Assembly: GCA_003439945.1 (NCBI GenBank)
Contig: QVRM01001256.1
Coordinates: 117,501 to 181,500, forward strand
Source of the DNA: Dermanyssus gallinae
Lineage: Eukaryota > Arthropoda > Arachnida > Mesostigmata > Dermanyssidae
Length of the DNA: 64,000 bases
Direction: 5' to 3'
The position numbers and the translations under genes are program-made. Below the pieces are notes generated by a model. The model made no database searches, was not told the DNA's origin, and worked only from the letters and a program-made list of their open reading frames with translations. Within the stretch, counting starts at the first letter, position 1. Every line of letters begins with the position of its first letter. This document shows, one piece after another, positions 46,530-59,419 of this stretch.

Positions 46530-47056
46530 TTTGTTGTTGTTGTCGTTGTTATTGTTGTTGCTGTTGTTGTTGTTGTTGTTCTTATTGTTGTTTGTCTGTC
46601 GTTTTCTACAGGCACACGGACGCACGCAAGCTAACCAGCCCGAGTTGGCTTCGTCTAACTAACTGTTGAACCTGTTTGTTCCACTTTCATAAATACAACA
46701 ACAACAACAACAACAACAGCAATAGCAACAACAACCAGTACTACGTTTAATACATAATCGCTCATAGTAGCAGTAATAGCTCAATAACTAAAGGCAGCGT
46801 ACTTCTTAGAGACACCAAACAAGTATTCCGACTTGTTTAGTGTTGTTGTTGTTGTCGTTGCTGTTGTTGTTATTGTTGTTGTGGTTGTTACTGTTTCCAC
46901 TGTTGCTGCTGCTGCTGCTTTTCGTGCGGTTGTTGTTGTCGTCGTCGTGGTCGTCGGACGTTGATAACTACACCATAACCATAACCAGCACAGCCGCACA
47001 ACAACAACAAAACAACAACAATACCAACAATAACAACACCAACAACAAGGACGACG
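46530..47056. repeat. Cluster of TTG and CAA microsatellites
   Basis: TTG at 46530-46592, CAA at 46695-46736, TTG/GCT at 46841-46945 and CAA at 46995-47056. Confidence 0.93.
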
Positions 47057-47424
47057 ATGCGTGGTTAACGTCGCGGTTGAACAACTATCACCTTTACAAC
47101 CGTAACGACTGTTAACTAAATCTGTTGCGCTGCTGCTGCTGCTACTACTCCTCGTTCTTCTCTAACTATTACTAGTTACTACTAGTTACTACTACTACCA
47201 TAGCAACTCGTACGAGCGAACCTTATGCGACTATTATTAGTATTACCACCACCAGTTGTTCGACTGCTCTTGCCACAAAGTCTGTGCTCAACACTGCTTG
47301 CCGCTCCGACGACTCATGTTGTTGTTGTTGCTGCCGCTAGTGGGTGGGCCGATACTGCTGCCATAGAGAGGAAGGACACCATCACAGCCAGCGCGAACTG
47401 ACCGAACGAAGGCGAGAGAATAAC

Positions 47425-47862
47425 ACAGAGAGAGAGAGAGAGAAAGAAAGAGAGACGAGGGGAAAATTGGGAGGAACGGAGAGAGAAAGAGGGGGGAAAA
47501 GAGAGACCCAGTGGGAAAAGCCTGGAAAGGCGGAAAACGCGCACTACGGAACAAAAGCGAAAGCAAAACCCACAGAGCGAGAGAAGGCGGCAGCAGAGAG
47601 AACAGCGCGCTCGCACGGTGGGGGAAAAGCCTGGCAAGAGCAGATTATAGGAGAGGGAAGCAGCTTGTTGACACAAACAACACACACACACACACACGCC
47701 CGCACTCACAACCGACCGACGCGAATGAACAGACCAACGAACTGCATACTACAAATTCAGTAGTAGCAGCAGCAACAACAACAACAACAACAACAACAGC
47801 AGCAATAGCAACAACAATAACAACAACAACAGCAATAGCAACAACAATAACAACAACAGAGC
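47425..47862. repeat. GA-rich tract, CA run and (CAA)n
   Basis: GA repeats at 47425-47460 lead into a purine-rich stretch. A CA run lies near 47681-47697, and CAA/CAG triplets at 47758-47862. Confidence 0.88.
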
Positions 47863-48124
47863 GCTACAAACACCCATAAACTGTAGTCATACATCGACAC
47901 GGTGATGCGCGCGCGCGGGCCGTATATACCCTCATCATCTCGGGCCGGTTGAGCAGCCGGCCTTACTGATCGCCGGCCCTCCAAAGAAGCGTAGTCTCCG
48001 TGCAGTAGTTGTCCCACTATGGTTGGAAGCGGGCTCGTTCATACAATTCGAGACGCCGCCGCCGCCCGGCAACCAGCCAGACAATCAGTCAGTCAGGCAG
48101 ACACACACACAAACAGGGGTATAA

Positions 48125-48186
48125 GGCGGAGGCCCTTACCACATCCCTGTGCGAGGGCACAGAGGGATGAGGTAAGGGCCTCCGCC
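48125..48186. other. 62-nt near-perfect hairpin (fold-back)
   Basis: The left arm (48125-48152) and right arm (48157-48186) pair over 27 bp. The stem is 16 bp perfect (GGCGGAGGCCCTTACC), one A-A mismatch, 7 bp, a 2-base bulge and 4 bp, closed by a GAGG loop. It is not a microsatellite, and pairing stops abruptly at both ends. Size and shape are compatible with a small-RNA precursor, but the lower stem expected next to a microRNA is absent. A local inverted duplication is equally possible. Confidence 0.6.
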
Positions 48187-50980
48187 TGCTCCTCCACCTC
48201 ATCATAGAACCGTTCGTAGTCTTCCATGTCGACGTGTCCCCATCGTCGCTTGTCGGACACACGAGCAAAGGGAACCCGACAACACACCTATGCACACACA
48301 CACATCGCGGGCCATCGGCGGGGTGCCGCCGGGTGGAAACGACCCTTTCCCCGGGGGGGGGGGGGGACCTTTCTCTTGCCGAACACCTGATGGCCTCCCC
48401 CAGCGCGCAGCCGCGCGCGCTAGCGGACGAAATGAGCGCGCCAAATGAGGCGGCCATCATGAGGCCCTTCGTTCGCCTCACCTCAACGATTGTGATTGCG
48501 ACTGAGACTACGGTCGAGCGAGCGAGCGAGCCGGCGACAGCCGACTATGACCACGATATCGATGACACCAGCAGGACAGTTGCAGGACGGCATTTGCAGT
48601 AGGACGTCGACGACGACGACAACGACGACGACAACAACGACGACGACAACAACCGGTACAACAGAACAACCGGCGGTTGTAGATAGTTTGCTTGGTTTGC
48701 AGCGGCTATCGCTACCTGCTTGCCTAGTTGACTCTTGATTTCCTAAGTTTAACTTACAGTTTTCGTTGCAGCTGCTAGAAATAAAAATATAAATCTGCCA
48801 GTCAATCAATATACATCGATGTTGTTTGTACTACAACTCTACTTCTGTAATGTATGTACTCGATCCGTTAAGTTCTCGATCTTAGAATGGCGCATGCATA
48901 CTGAACTTCGAAGCGGCTCTCTTATAAAATGCATATACATTTGGAACACATCGGCAGAATACATTTGTGTTTGGATATATATATATATATATTATACTTG
49001 GCCTCCCTTCTGAAACTGTACCGATAGTCCTCGCGCACTTCGAACCTCTGAATAAATAAAACCGAATTATGCGCTGTCGGCATCGGTCTATATTATGCAG
49101 AAGAAAGCAGAAAGATTTGGCCCAAATAATACATTCGAAGACTCCAACATGGGAAAGAGTGGACAAAATCAACGGGTTAGTTCCCACACAATGTTTTAAA
49201 CGTGGAAGCCAGCCGACTAGCGCCGCAAAACCTAATTGCTTTCCACTCGCTAAGTGCATGTCCTTCACTTACGCCATCTAATGTAAACGATTCTGGAACT
49301 GGAACACCGATGTTGAACAAGGGTTCTGATGACCTTTTTTAAATTACATTCGAACAGCAGCTTTGTTAGATGATATTTTGTGTTGCGTGGAACATACATA
49401 CGCATAATTCGCTATTTGTCGATGTTATACGAAACTAAATTACACTATGCAGACAACACGACACACACACTAAAATTATTGCCAGTTGGCATTTAAAACT
49501 ATGTGGTGACTGCGCTATAAAAAATATTATATATACAGAATGTATATTTATTATATAACTTTATATTTATATATATTGATATCTTAATCCATAATAGAAT
49601 CTACTATTTCACTATACTATCTTATCTATCTCATATACTATATTCTTATTTGAACTTTCTTAAAATACGACGAAGCTCACCAGCACTAGGAAACGCCTTG
49701 TACTTGATGGCAACGCCAATTTAAAGAATCTCACGATGCACTGATTTGTACCAACGAGACGATTCAAGTTGTTTAAAGGAAACATGCATAAATGTCCGGA
49801 CTTAATTTAAGCCTATTCGCCAAACTGGCTCAACTGTATAGACTGCAATTTAATGACAATAACCTTTGGTTGTCTCGCTCTCTGGTGTTTACATGTTAGT
49901 GAGTTTCCGCAAGTCTCTGTATTTATTTCCGCAATCCTTCGGCGGAATGGTCGATAGCTCTGACACGGGGTTCGAGTTTGATCCCTTTCAAAACGGTACT
50001 TTCAAATACCTACACATTTGAGTTACAGATCTTATGAATAGAGAACGAAATATACATACGCTTGCTTAATTATACTCGCATCCGTAAGTAATTCATAGCT
50101 GATTAAGCTCAACTCCGCTCCTGTATTCGCTTTCAATTTATTAAGAAACACAATAACAGAATCAAGTATCATCATCCTAGCTTCGTCACGACTTTCGAAT
50201 GTAGAGTCGCATAGTCCAATTCTAATCTGCGGCTTCTCAACAATACTTATGGCTATCGTCACCTGGTCTGTCCGAATACGAACTTCTGCGAGGAATAAAC
50301 GGAGTGCGTCTGTCGACTGTGCTCTCAGGTGTGTACGAAGTATCATGCGTCTGCCTGCGTGGCTCTTGCGAAGAACGTCACTGCAATGCCTCTCTCGACA
50401 TGCCGAGAGCAGCCCATAACTGTATAGGTTGTATCAGTGTTGTCTGTATACTCAATATAAGTGAAATACATATAATGATAAACAATACTACTCAACATCA
50501 GTTTATCGTCTGATTTTATATTTTATGTGCATTTAGGAAGGTCGATGTAAGTCTGCAAATTATTAATCTCCGCTGTCGCTCGTGATTAGCGTCGTTGCCC
50601 GAACGGAGCTCCACCGGTAGCGTAGCTACACAGATCGGCAGTTGGGTATCGGCAGTACAGGTGACGCGTTGTTGCTATTGTTATGTCTGCTGTTGCTATT
50701 AGTACGCGCACGTATTGGAGAAATATAGTAGGCGTATTTCAGTGCTAACTTAAAATAAGTATGTCAATTAAGAGGCTTTAGCAAGAAATCTAATCGCCAT
50801 CTCGCGCGCCTTAGCAGCAATACTGTTCTACTGCTAACATGCCTTCCAAGAAGTGTTGCATTTACTAACTGGGAATCAAGCAACTTGGCAATGCACCATC
50901 AATAATCGAAGAGTCTACCTTTGTGTTCTGTCGCGCGATAGATACGGGTTCCCCAATCGCCGGCATCGTAGGTATCATCT
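48187..50980. other. Non-coding stretch with short repeats
   Basis: It contains a 14-base G run (48353-48366), GAC/CAA triplets (48605-48653) and a short TA tract (48976-48994). From about 49300 to 50560 it is AT-rich. A 104-codon minus frame (50032-50346) has no recognised domain. Confidence 0.6.
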
Positions 50981-51045
50981 CGGGTAACATCTCTTACGTG
51001 TCTCGACATTCTGCCCGCCCTACGGTTACAATACCCCATACCTCC

Positions 51046-51069
51046 CATACCCCCCCCCCAGCCCCCCCC
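51046..51069. repeat. Two adjacent C runs
   Basis: Ten or more C residues, an AG, and again about ten C residues. Confidence 0.93.
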
Positions 51070-51339
51070 CCGCCCTGTTAGTAGTGGCCATGGTATTTGG
51101 AAGAAAAGATGGCACAGATCAGGTTGCCAGAGTCTTCGCAATAGCCTTATGTAACAAGCCTAGCTGCAGGAGCGCAGACCGCCAATGAAAGAAGAAACGA
51201 GACAATTCGGTTTCGCCATGCTTGTTTAGCCAAATCATCACAATGGTAGCTGTATGGGCAGCGACGATAAGCCGACAGTAAGAATAACATCACGACATGA
51301 GCAGCGCTGATCAGCAACAGCGAACAGCGAGAAGCGAGA

Positions 51340-51660
51340 ACAACAGCAGCAACAACAACAATAACAATAGCAACAACGAGGGAAGCATCGTTATCTGTCG
51401 ACGAGTATTGGGACAGCCACACCACCAACCAGCAATCGCGCGGAAAAGCACATAAATATTGTCTTTGAACTGAACAGAACAATTGCGGGGCAGCAATGGT
51501 GGTGTACACGGTGCGCTGACAAAGCAATACAAACGAGCCAGCACACGACGACTATTTTTGACCAAAAAAAACAGTGCAGTATGAATGCCTGCATCAACAG
51601 CAACAGCAACAACAACGTTAACAACAGCAACAACATTATATATAATCATAATGTCAATAA
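51340..51660. repeat. Interrupted (CAA)/(CAG) microsatellites
   Basis: CAA/CAG triplets at about 51340-51378 and again at 51595-51640. Confidence 0.85.
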
Positions 51661-52908
51661 ATAAAATTATAAGAAAATATGCAATATAAACACTCCATGC
51701 TAGCCTTTGGTGGCTTTGAGGAGCTGTGAACCTATGTACAAGTGTAAGCCACTCATGAGAATAATAAAACCTATCTATCTATCTATTAACAACAACTGCG
51801 ACGACGACGGCAACATTTCCAAGACAAGTAACTACATAGTGGCTGCTCTTGCAACGACGGTTAACCGAACAAAATGAGCTGCCGATACAACGACGATTAG
51901 CCGTTGAACATTGCAAGACTGCCTAGGACGTTGCAAGCGACACAACCGATCTTGAGCGCTTGGACGCTTCTAAATGTCATGTCGCCGCCTTCCGCCCAGA
52001 ATCTGGTCAGGGACTATCCGGCTTTAGGTATTTACGAGCACGGACGTCCCATCGCGTTTGCGTTGTGTTTCGGCGAAAACGCCTTTGCGGTCGGTCGGCA
52101 CAATCGATCAGTAAGTAATGTGCCTTACGCAACTCAGCGTAAGCCTTATACGACATCGGTAGCACCTGCGCACAGCAAGTTTACACAAATAACAAGATTA
52201 ACGATGAAAATGAAGAGAGAGAGAATGTACCACTACACTAACATGGGGAATGATAAATACAAATATCAAAATACATTGTTTGCCAGCCGGTAGCGCATTA
52301 TACCTATTGCTAAGGAAACACTCGGCAGGCTGTGTCAGCAAGCGGACAGAGGTCTCCCTGAAGAACTTGGTAAGGCGTCATTACGAGATTCTAAGAGACC
52401 GGCGGGAGAATCAGCTTCTTCGGCAGACATGTCACTAGTGATTTGTAGGGGGGTATGTTGCATCTAATATTTGTGCGATACAGGAAGCGTCTATTGTAGA
52501 ACTATAGATCTTGTTATCCAGACGTTAATACCCCAAAACCGTGAAATGCAAGTAACAATAGGTGCTATTAAACATGACAACCTTAACATGATGTACCATT
52601 ATTTTTCCGAACTTCGTTTGAATCAAATAAAGACTACTACATTTGATAAGTAAGCCCATGCGGTTAACAAGTGCTGGCTTGGTTTGTTGAGGATAACTAT
52701 CTCGCTCGTCTGTTCTTTGCTCATTTCATCCTTGTGATTAGGTTTCGAAGGGGAGTCGAAAGGCCATTGTTACGCTTACCACACAACAATACCATCAGCA
52801 GCCATACCACCAAAAGAACTACAGATGAGCAAGTGGAGCGTACTTGCAACAGCAGAGAACAAAAATAACTGTTAAAAAATGAAAAACGACCAGATGTGGC
52901 AAACCGTT

Positions 52909-52945
<37 letters not shown>

Positions 52946-52987
52946 GTTTTTGTAAGCACTTTTGCGAGGCCTTCCAACCTTAGTGTC
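51661..52987. other. Unrecognised sequence with TATC and TA tracts
   Basis: AATAATAAAACC followed by TATC repeats (51759-51786) resembles the 3' end of a CR1/L2-type element, but no coding part was found. The frame 51904-52293 has a consensus-like splice donor GTAAGTAA at 52111 and no other support. (TA)n lies at 52911-52943. Confidence 0.45.

Positions 52988-53060
<73 letters not shown>
52988..53060. repeat. (TA)n microsatellite next to an RLE 3' end
   Basis: About 72 bp of TA with one ATTATA interruption. Confidence 0.95.
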
Positions 53061-53077
53061 TATATTTTAGTGTATTT

Positions 53078-53492
53078 ATTTATATAACTTCACTATGTTA
53101 GCAATTTGGAGTGGACAATGGTCTCCGCGCAAACGTGTGGCCACGGGTTCTTTAACTTAGGGTTAGCCTAGTTAAACAATGTACTCGAACAGACCCTGCA
53201 TTTCCTCGTTGAATGTCGAGCGACAACCTCTGACGAAAGAATTCAGATGTTCTTGAATCTCCCGTCGAAACATTAAGGCTTCTACCTGCGCTGAATCAGC
53301 TTAAGTGTAAACGGGGCCTGCAGCTCTCATAGTATCGAACGTCAACGGACAATTCGCGCCGATAATCAACGCTAGAGTATTTTCGTTGTTAGCCTCAGCT
53401 AACCTGAAGGCATGACGTGCTTGGCCCGCACCTGCACGGACCATCAAAGGGCCTAATGAGTCGGTTACAGTTGCGTCCCAAACACGTATGTG
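53078..53492 (-). pseudogene. RLE-type retroelement, C-terminal tail and 3' UTR
   Basis: The minus frame begins RVWDATVTDSLGPLMV (about 53495-53440), matching LVWDATVTDSLAPSMV of the endonuclease at 39.6 kb. It then reads AFRLAEANNENT and TFDTMRAAGP, as in the tail. A stop and frame changes follow. The 3' UTR (about 53165 down to 53085) is nearly identical to that after the 13.66 kb copy, including GCGCGGAGAC and GCTAACATAG, so the two form one subfamily. The zinc finger and RT are absent. The 3' end approaches a (TA)n tract. Confidence 0.88.
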
Positions 53493-54665
53493 GCCATATT
53501 TCATATTATAATTATTTCAATTAAACAAACTTATTATTTGAAACAAATATATAGACAAATGTTAATGTTTCGCATTCCGTAGTAACCCAATGGCTAGTTT
53601 GAAAAACGTGGACTTTACCTAATCTAGTTTCTCTAGCTGCTATAGATTGAGATGCTCCCATATGGCCTGGATGCCGTAGGCCACCACCAAAGCAACTTTC
53701 AGGTCAAAAGGTGTTTTTAGTGTGCTCAGAGATAATTGTTGAGGCTTTTCAATGTCGACCTCGAGACTAGAACTTTCCACGCCCGCTCGGCGGTGTGTTG
53801 TCCGAAGGTTGTGCTTTTCATCGTAAACTTAATCCGGTAGCAGAAGGTGTTAACGAACTCGACTGTACCAGTACTGAGTGTCAAGGGATCAGAGCAAGCA
53901 AGCGCTTATGCGAGAGCGCTTTGCCGCAGACGGACCATAGATGTGCAACTGATGCAACTAGACGGTACCTACGACAGTCTTTGAAATTTTAGTCTATTCG
54001 GCAAATGGATGAGGGTCGTCTCCCGTGAAGAGCGTCCAAAATTAGCAACGGACGACAAAAATGTGGCCTCGAGCGAAAGCTATGATTAATGAAATCATAA
54101 CATATGCATCGCTAGAATAGACTTAAATATTGGGTGACAAGTCCCTCCATTAGATCTTGCACTACTACCTCGGACCTACTAAAATATCGTTTTGATGAAT
54201 GCCGCGTAATTTGTCACAGCACGAAAAAGAGGCGAGAGTCTTTCAGGCTTAAAATGATCCTCTACTCATGTCCTAGCGCTCGCAGTGGTCAGACGTAAAA
54301 GTGTCTTTTTCAGGACTTACATTGTGGCGATTGTTAAGCTGAAAAAAGTTGATACAGTGACAAGCAATTGATACACTACAGAATGCCTCGGGACATGCAG
54401 CAAGAAGAGCTCAAAAGCGTCTCTTAGGCGATGATTTTCCCCCACGATAACGCGGCAAAGTATGAGGCTGAGAGCACTACGATTATTTCCGCCGCCTCTG
54501 AAGTCACGCTGGTAAAGCACCTAGTCTATTCACTCGACTAACGACCACGCGGTGACATCTAAAACTTTTCGGGCTTTTCGAGAACAAAAAAATCTGAGTG
54601 ACACTAGATTCAAGCCGGCGAAAGGCAAATAGCCAGGTTAAAGAAAGTCATAAAAAGTCGATTAG
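53493..54665. other. Unrecognised sequence
   Basis: No repeat, gene or transposon motif could be read. Confidence 0.5.
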
Positions 54666-54825
54666 ATGTTATGTTTTACGTTGAAGCTTTCACGTGCAGA
54701 ACCGTACAATGTTGCCATTACGACCAACAATTTACGTCCAAAGGACTATTTTCAGGACAAGACTATTTTTTCTATGTTGAACCTTTCACGTTCAGAGCCA
54801 AAAAAATTGCCAATGCGTTTCCGCT
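54666..54825 (+). repeat. Imperfect tandem duplication, about 102 bp period
   Basis: ACGTTGAAGCTTTCACG near 54677 and ATGTTGAACCTTTCACG near 54774, with about 40 bp of similar flanks, form two diverged copies. A 90-codon frame crosses both without a known domain. Confidence 0.6.
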
Positions 54826-54969
54826 CATTCCCTACATTGGGAAAAAAATCTTGCCGATTTATATTAAACCTCAAAATATGTACCTCACTCTCTTATACAC
54901 TCTATGTCAGTATGTAGGCCTTCGCTTTGGGTATGGCTGTTGAAAAAGCTTAGTTACTCGGCAACTACG

Positions 54970-55514
54970 TAACGTAGCACCATCAGGGAAGAACTAACAT
55001 TCGACGCCACCCAGGTCCTCAGAGGTTACGGGGACTTCCGGTCTACCCTGGTGTGGATCAGAAAGGTCCCTTGCCTCACGAGCGTCTACTGCGGCGAACG
55101 ACTCGATGACACGCCGGAACACAGCGTGTTGAGACGTCCAGCATAGGCGGAGCAGCGTGCGTCCCTACTGGAGCTTTTAAAGAACAAAACATTTTTAACC
55201 TACGGAACATCGTCAATATAATGACGGAATCTGCTTCGTATTGGAAAGAAGCGTCTTAAACTTTTAAGAACATACTGTAGGGGAAGACAAGGGCTGCCCT
55301 CTTTATTCGTTCGCGCTTTCTTTTGGCTCCCGGGGGAACACACCCGCCCGAGTAGTGGACTCGTCCCCCTGAATGTGTTGATGTTATGCGCAAGCAGTTC
55401 CCAGTCGAACTGGGGGACCGGGACACGACTGATTTTTAGTGGGTTGGAGTCCCACACCACCGGCATGCGCTTGCAGGGAGCTGCCCTGTCACGGTTGCTA
55501 TTCTAATAAACTCA

Positions 55515-55515
<1 letters not shown>
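54970..55515 (+). pseudogene. R1-like retrotransposon remnant (terminal finger and 3' UTR)
   Basis: From 55024 the frame reads GYGDFRSTLVWIRK, then CLTSVYCGERLDDTPEHSVL and a stop. This is the GHG-F motif and the terminal Cys-His finger of R1-group proteins, with the last Cys replaced by Arg. About 250 bp further on, the 3' UTR shares 21 identical bases (55435-55455) and surrounding similarity with the copy at 6.6 kb. The element ends near AATAAACTCAG, directly followed by (TA)n. It is a fragment with no RT. Confidence 0.83.

Positions 55516-55566
<51 letters not shown>
55516..55566. repeat. (TA)n microsatellite at R1-like 3' end
   Basis: About 50 bp of pure TA immediately after the element's AATAAA-containing end. 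Confidence 0.96.
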
Positions 55567-55570
<4 letters not shown>

Positions 55571-56012
55571 CGAGCTCGTCAATATTATCAACGCAGAGCT
55601 GCACGCATCATTACTGATTTTGGATTAGTTGATGAACAATTCGATTTCTATATTTTCGCAATCTCCCTTTTCCGAACCTGGCTCTTTGCGATTTGTTCCT
55701 GTTCCCACAGATAAAACTAAATGAAAGGAACAACGTTTCGAGACTATAGATTATAGAAAAGATCATTATAAATTCGCAGGAGCAAGTTCATTCGATTTTG
55801 AATGACGCGTTTTGCAAAAATTGGCAAGATTGCAAAAATGTTGCAAAGAGTGGCAAAAAAGTGGCACAAGCGCTTTGCAGCGGGCGGAAGATATTTTGAA
55901 GGGAACAAAACACTTTGGAAGATTATATATCTGGAGACATATTCACGCTCACCAAACTCACACCACCTCAGTATCAGCCGAAGCCTGGAAAGCTAAATCT
56001 CGTGCAGCTCCC

Positions 56013-56014
<2 letters not shown>

Positions 56015-56073
<59 letters not shown>
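56015..56073. repeat. (TA)n microsatellite
   Basis: About 58 bp of TA with one G. Confidence 0.95.
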
Positions 56074-58406
56074 CCGAATATTTCTTTCTTGACTGGGCCG
56101 GTTCGGACGTCAATCCATAACAACCGCTAGCGAAACAGGGACAAAACAATGAATCAGGTCAGAGTATAGTCGTCATTACTGCATAACACAATATAAACAG
56201 CCAAACGTGGAAGTCCAACGACTTCCGAATCAAACATTCAGAAAACAAAACTGACACAGACAAAGGCAATATGAAGGAGGAAAGGGAGACAGCGACGGCA
56301 CAGCAAATCTAGACTTAGATTTACATGTATCATCAATAACATGTACTAAATGAGTCAATAATGCATATAAATCAAGTCTCACGTACAAATAGTAGTAAGT
56401 AGTTTACTGCAAATTGCAGTCCTGTACGTAACGCACAAATATTCAACTTTACTGCGCCTACAGGAAGCCCTCAAATGAGACAATCATGAAAGGCTCTAAC
56501 GAGGTCAGCGCTATTAAATATTGGCTTTAGCCGAGGTCCTCCAGGGACTCACGTCTTGACGTGACCAGTTGCCGATAAAACTTCTTCATCCGCCTCGCAC
56601 AAAGTTTAGTTTGAAACTAAATTCACCGCACGTTGTTAGCAAGACTGACGTTGCCATTTTTCTAGCCGACGCCAGTCTAAGACGTGCGTCAATTATCAGT
56701 CATTACGCATTTACGGTGTTGCTTCGTAAGCACTTCTTGTGCTCGGAGCACGGAGCGCTATCCGGCGGCAGTTCATACAGTGCACGTCTCAGCATATATT
56801 GCATCTTTTTGCTGGTTGCTCACAAACATACACGGTTGCATATCCAATGTTCCTACGAACAAAGACTGCTATGGCACTAGTATTTAAATACAATATCTTT
56901 GTTGCGTTCCTGCTATTGCATAAGTGTTGTCCGCCTAACAACTATGGTAGGCGGCCTAACAGGTACCGCCCCGCTAAAAACAGCAATTCCCTACAGACAA
57001 CCAACATCATCATCTCTATCAAGTATGTCGTTATGCGGAGCGTACCCCATCGCAGGTTGGGCACGTTGGCCAGTGTAACTGAGAAACTAGAAAATTGCGT
57101 TAAAAAGCAAGGCATAAAAGAAAAGTTCAAGTAGTGTTCAGTGTATGATAAGAGAGAAAAAACCAAAGCCTGTATGAATAGGCTACCATGAAAGAAAGTC
57201 TTGGCGCAGCTGGATAACGATACAGAAGACATGACGCGAATAAGAGATACGAAACAAGTTTTTGAAACGTGGCTTCAATGCTGTATGTAAACTATGATTA
57301 ACTCGAAGATCCCCTAGAGAGTTTCAGAACTCTACCTCTGTCGCCTTTTTGCCCCATCGGGAGAAGAATAAAAACAGAAAAAATCGAAGAAGGCTCAAAG
57401 TCAAATAAGAGAATTTGCCGGGCAGCCGATGGTAGCCATTTAAGCTCCAGGCCACACCCCACGGCTAGTCTTTTACCTATCGTCCCCACTTTTTAGCCAC
57501 CATAGCTTTCTCTCTCTCGCTATCTCTCTTTCTGTCTCCCTGTCTATTATCTGCCGATTGAAAGAAAAAAAAGACCCACTATATTTTTATTCCGAGGGAT
57601 CGCTTGGTCCTCACCGAATGAAGTTGGCCGAACGAAGTCGGACCAAGTCGACGATCTCGTGTGCTTGTTGATGCTAGGGGACCGGAACACAAGTCCTACT
57701 ACTCCTACTAACATTGCTACTTCGGCTCGATGACGACGTGCTTACTTGTGATTCAGCCCTCACCCAGCCCCCCCCCCCCCCTCCGGCCTTCCATACATAC
57801 ACACACACACAGAGACATAAGAAGCGCACGCGGACACCATTACGGGTCCTGCCCCTGAGGACAGCGGAGTCCATACGGCCAGACAGACTTACCCGTCTCC
57901 GTGTCGGCGGGTCAAAGCCGCAGCAGCTGCAGCAACAGCAACAGCAGCAGTAGCAGGCCTTCAGACGCCTTCACTCGCCATGGCCAAATTTGGGCGATCA
58001 ATGTGCGACAGTCAGGCAGTGAGTGCGTTGGGCCGAGTTCGGCCGGCGCACGATCCGGGACCGACTGGATGGAGAAGGCAGAATGGACAGGCCGAGAGAT
58101 GATGATGATGATGGTGGTGGTGGTAGTGATGATGATGATGAGGATGATAGGACGAGGCGGCCACAGACTCAGAAAATCCTTTCATCCTGCCATCGAACGG
58201 GAAGACGGGAAAGCGGCGCGGCCGACGTCAACTGAATCGAGTGACGGCCACTTGCACTGAATCATAACGTCGTCGCGAGGATTCGACGTCTCGGAGCGTT
58301 TTAAGCCTAATTCGCGTCTGAGCGCACAAATGTCGTGCCCTAAGCTAGACAGCTGCCAAACGCGCCAAAATATCTTAACGTACATCTGTGCACACTTGTG
58401 TGTTTG
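56074..58406. other. Unrecognised sequence with short repeats
   Basis: It contains a C run near 57768-57782, CAG/CAA triplets (57928-57956) and GAT/GGT triplets (58100-58146). Frames at 56739-57134 and 57901-58260 show no domain. Confidence 0.55.
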
Positions 58407-58423
58407 TATATATATATATAAAT

Positions 58424-58469
<46 letters not shown>
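58407..58469. repeat. (TA)n microsatellite
   Basis: About 60 bp of TA interrupted by AATCTT. Confidence 0.95.
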
Positions 58470-58470
<1 letters not shown>

Positions 58471-59410
58471 GAAACAGTGACGAAACGCCTTCGAACTTGC
58501 ACTACCATTGGGTTACTGGCAGCTCAGGATGCGCTTGTTTATGTAGCGACTACAAAATGAAATAATGAGTGAACAGAATAAGAATCTGTTGGAAATCGTC
58601 AAGATTCTGGAGAGCGATCGTTCGTGTGCGAGAGACGAGGAAGAGTATTCCTCTTGCAGGCGCGCTGCACACCCTCTTCAAAGGATTATGTTCTCTCACA
58701 CATCGCTGAATCTCGACAGGTAGGAGAAATCTCCTTGGCAAGGATTTGAAACGTTTTATTAGGATTTTCGATTGAGTTTATACAAGCAGTAAAGCAAGAA
58801 TATCAAGAATATACATATAGATAGACACACTATATAGGGCCTGAGAACGCAAGAGCGCAAGCGACACACACACAAGTCCGCACAGATCCAAACGGGTGTC
58901 TATAGTTTACGAGAAATAAGTTCTAACTAGTCTAGCTAAGCGTGGTTAGCAAGACATGAGGTCCGCCCGTCCGTCGACGGGGTCTGCTTGCCAACCTTGC
59001 TTGCCTTGGACTGCTTCACAGCATCAATGTCGTCAGGCAGTGATACTTGTTCAGGGCTCATTGAATCGCGCGCGACACGACGCTCTCATTACGGTAACCG
59101 AGTCGCAGTTTGAAATCTAACAATGGGGTTCAATACATAGCAAACCAAAGCAAACTCATCTACTATTTCAGATTTACCGTTTTCGGTGTGCTTGGGCAAA
59201 ATTATTTGTCTTAAAATGTACTAGTGGTGAATACGTATTTGTTTATTTTCATGTGTTTTTATATATATATATATATATATATACTAAAGCAGAGCCATCT
59301 GATAAAAGGGCTTAAAAATGTTTGATGTATACGCTTTGGCGCAAAACTTCTCTTGCCCTTAAAAAGTACGAATGTGTAATGTACATTTATTAGTCCACTT
59401 TAAGATCCAT
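58470..59410. other. Unrecognised sequence
   Basis: A short TA tract lies at 59260-59283. No gene is recognised. Confidence 0.55.
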
Positions 59411-59419
59411 ATATATATA

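Noticed and set aside
49926..49985. tRNA-like B box (GGGTTCGAGTTTGATCCC) suggesting a tRNA gene
   Set aside because: The upstream A box is poor and no acceptor stem pairs. It is more likely chance or an old relic.
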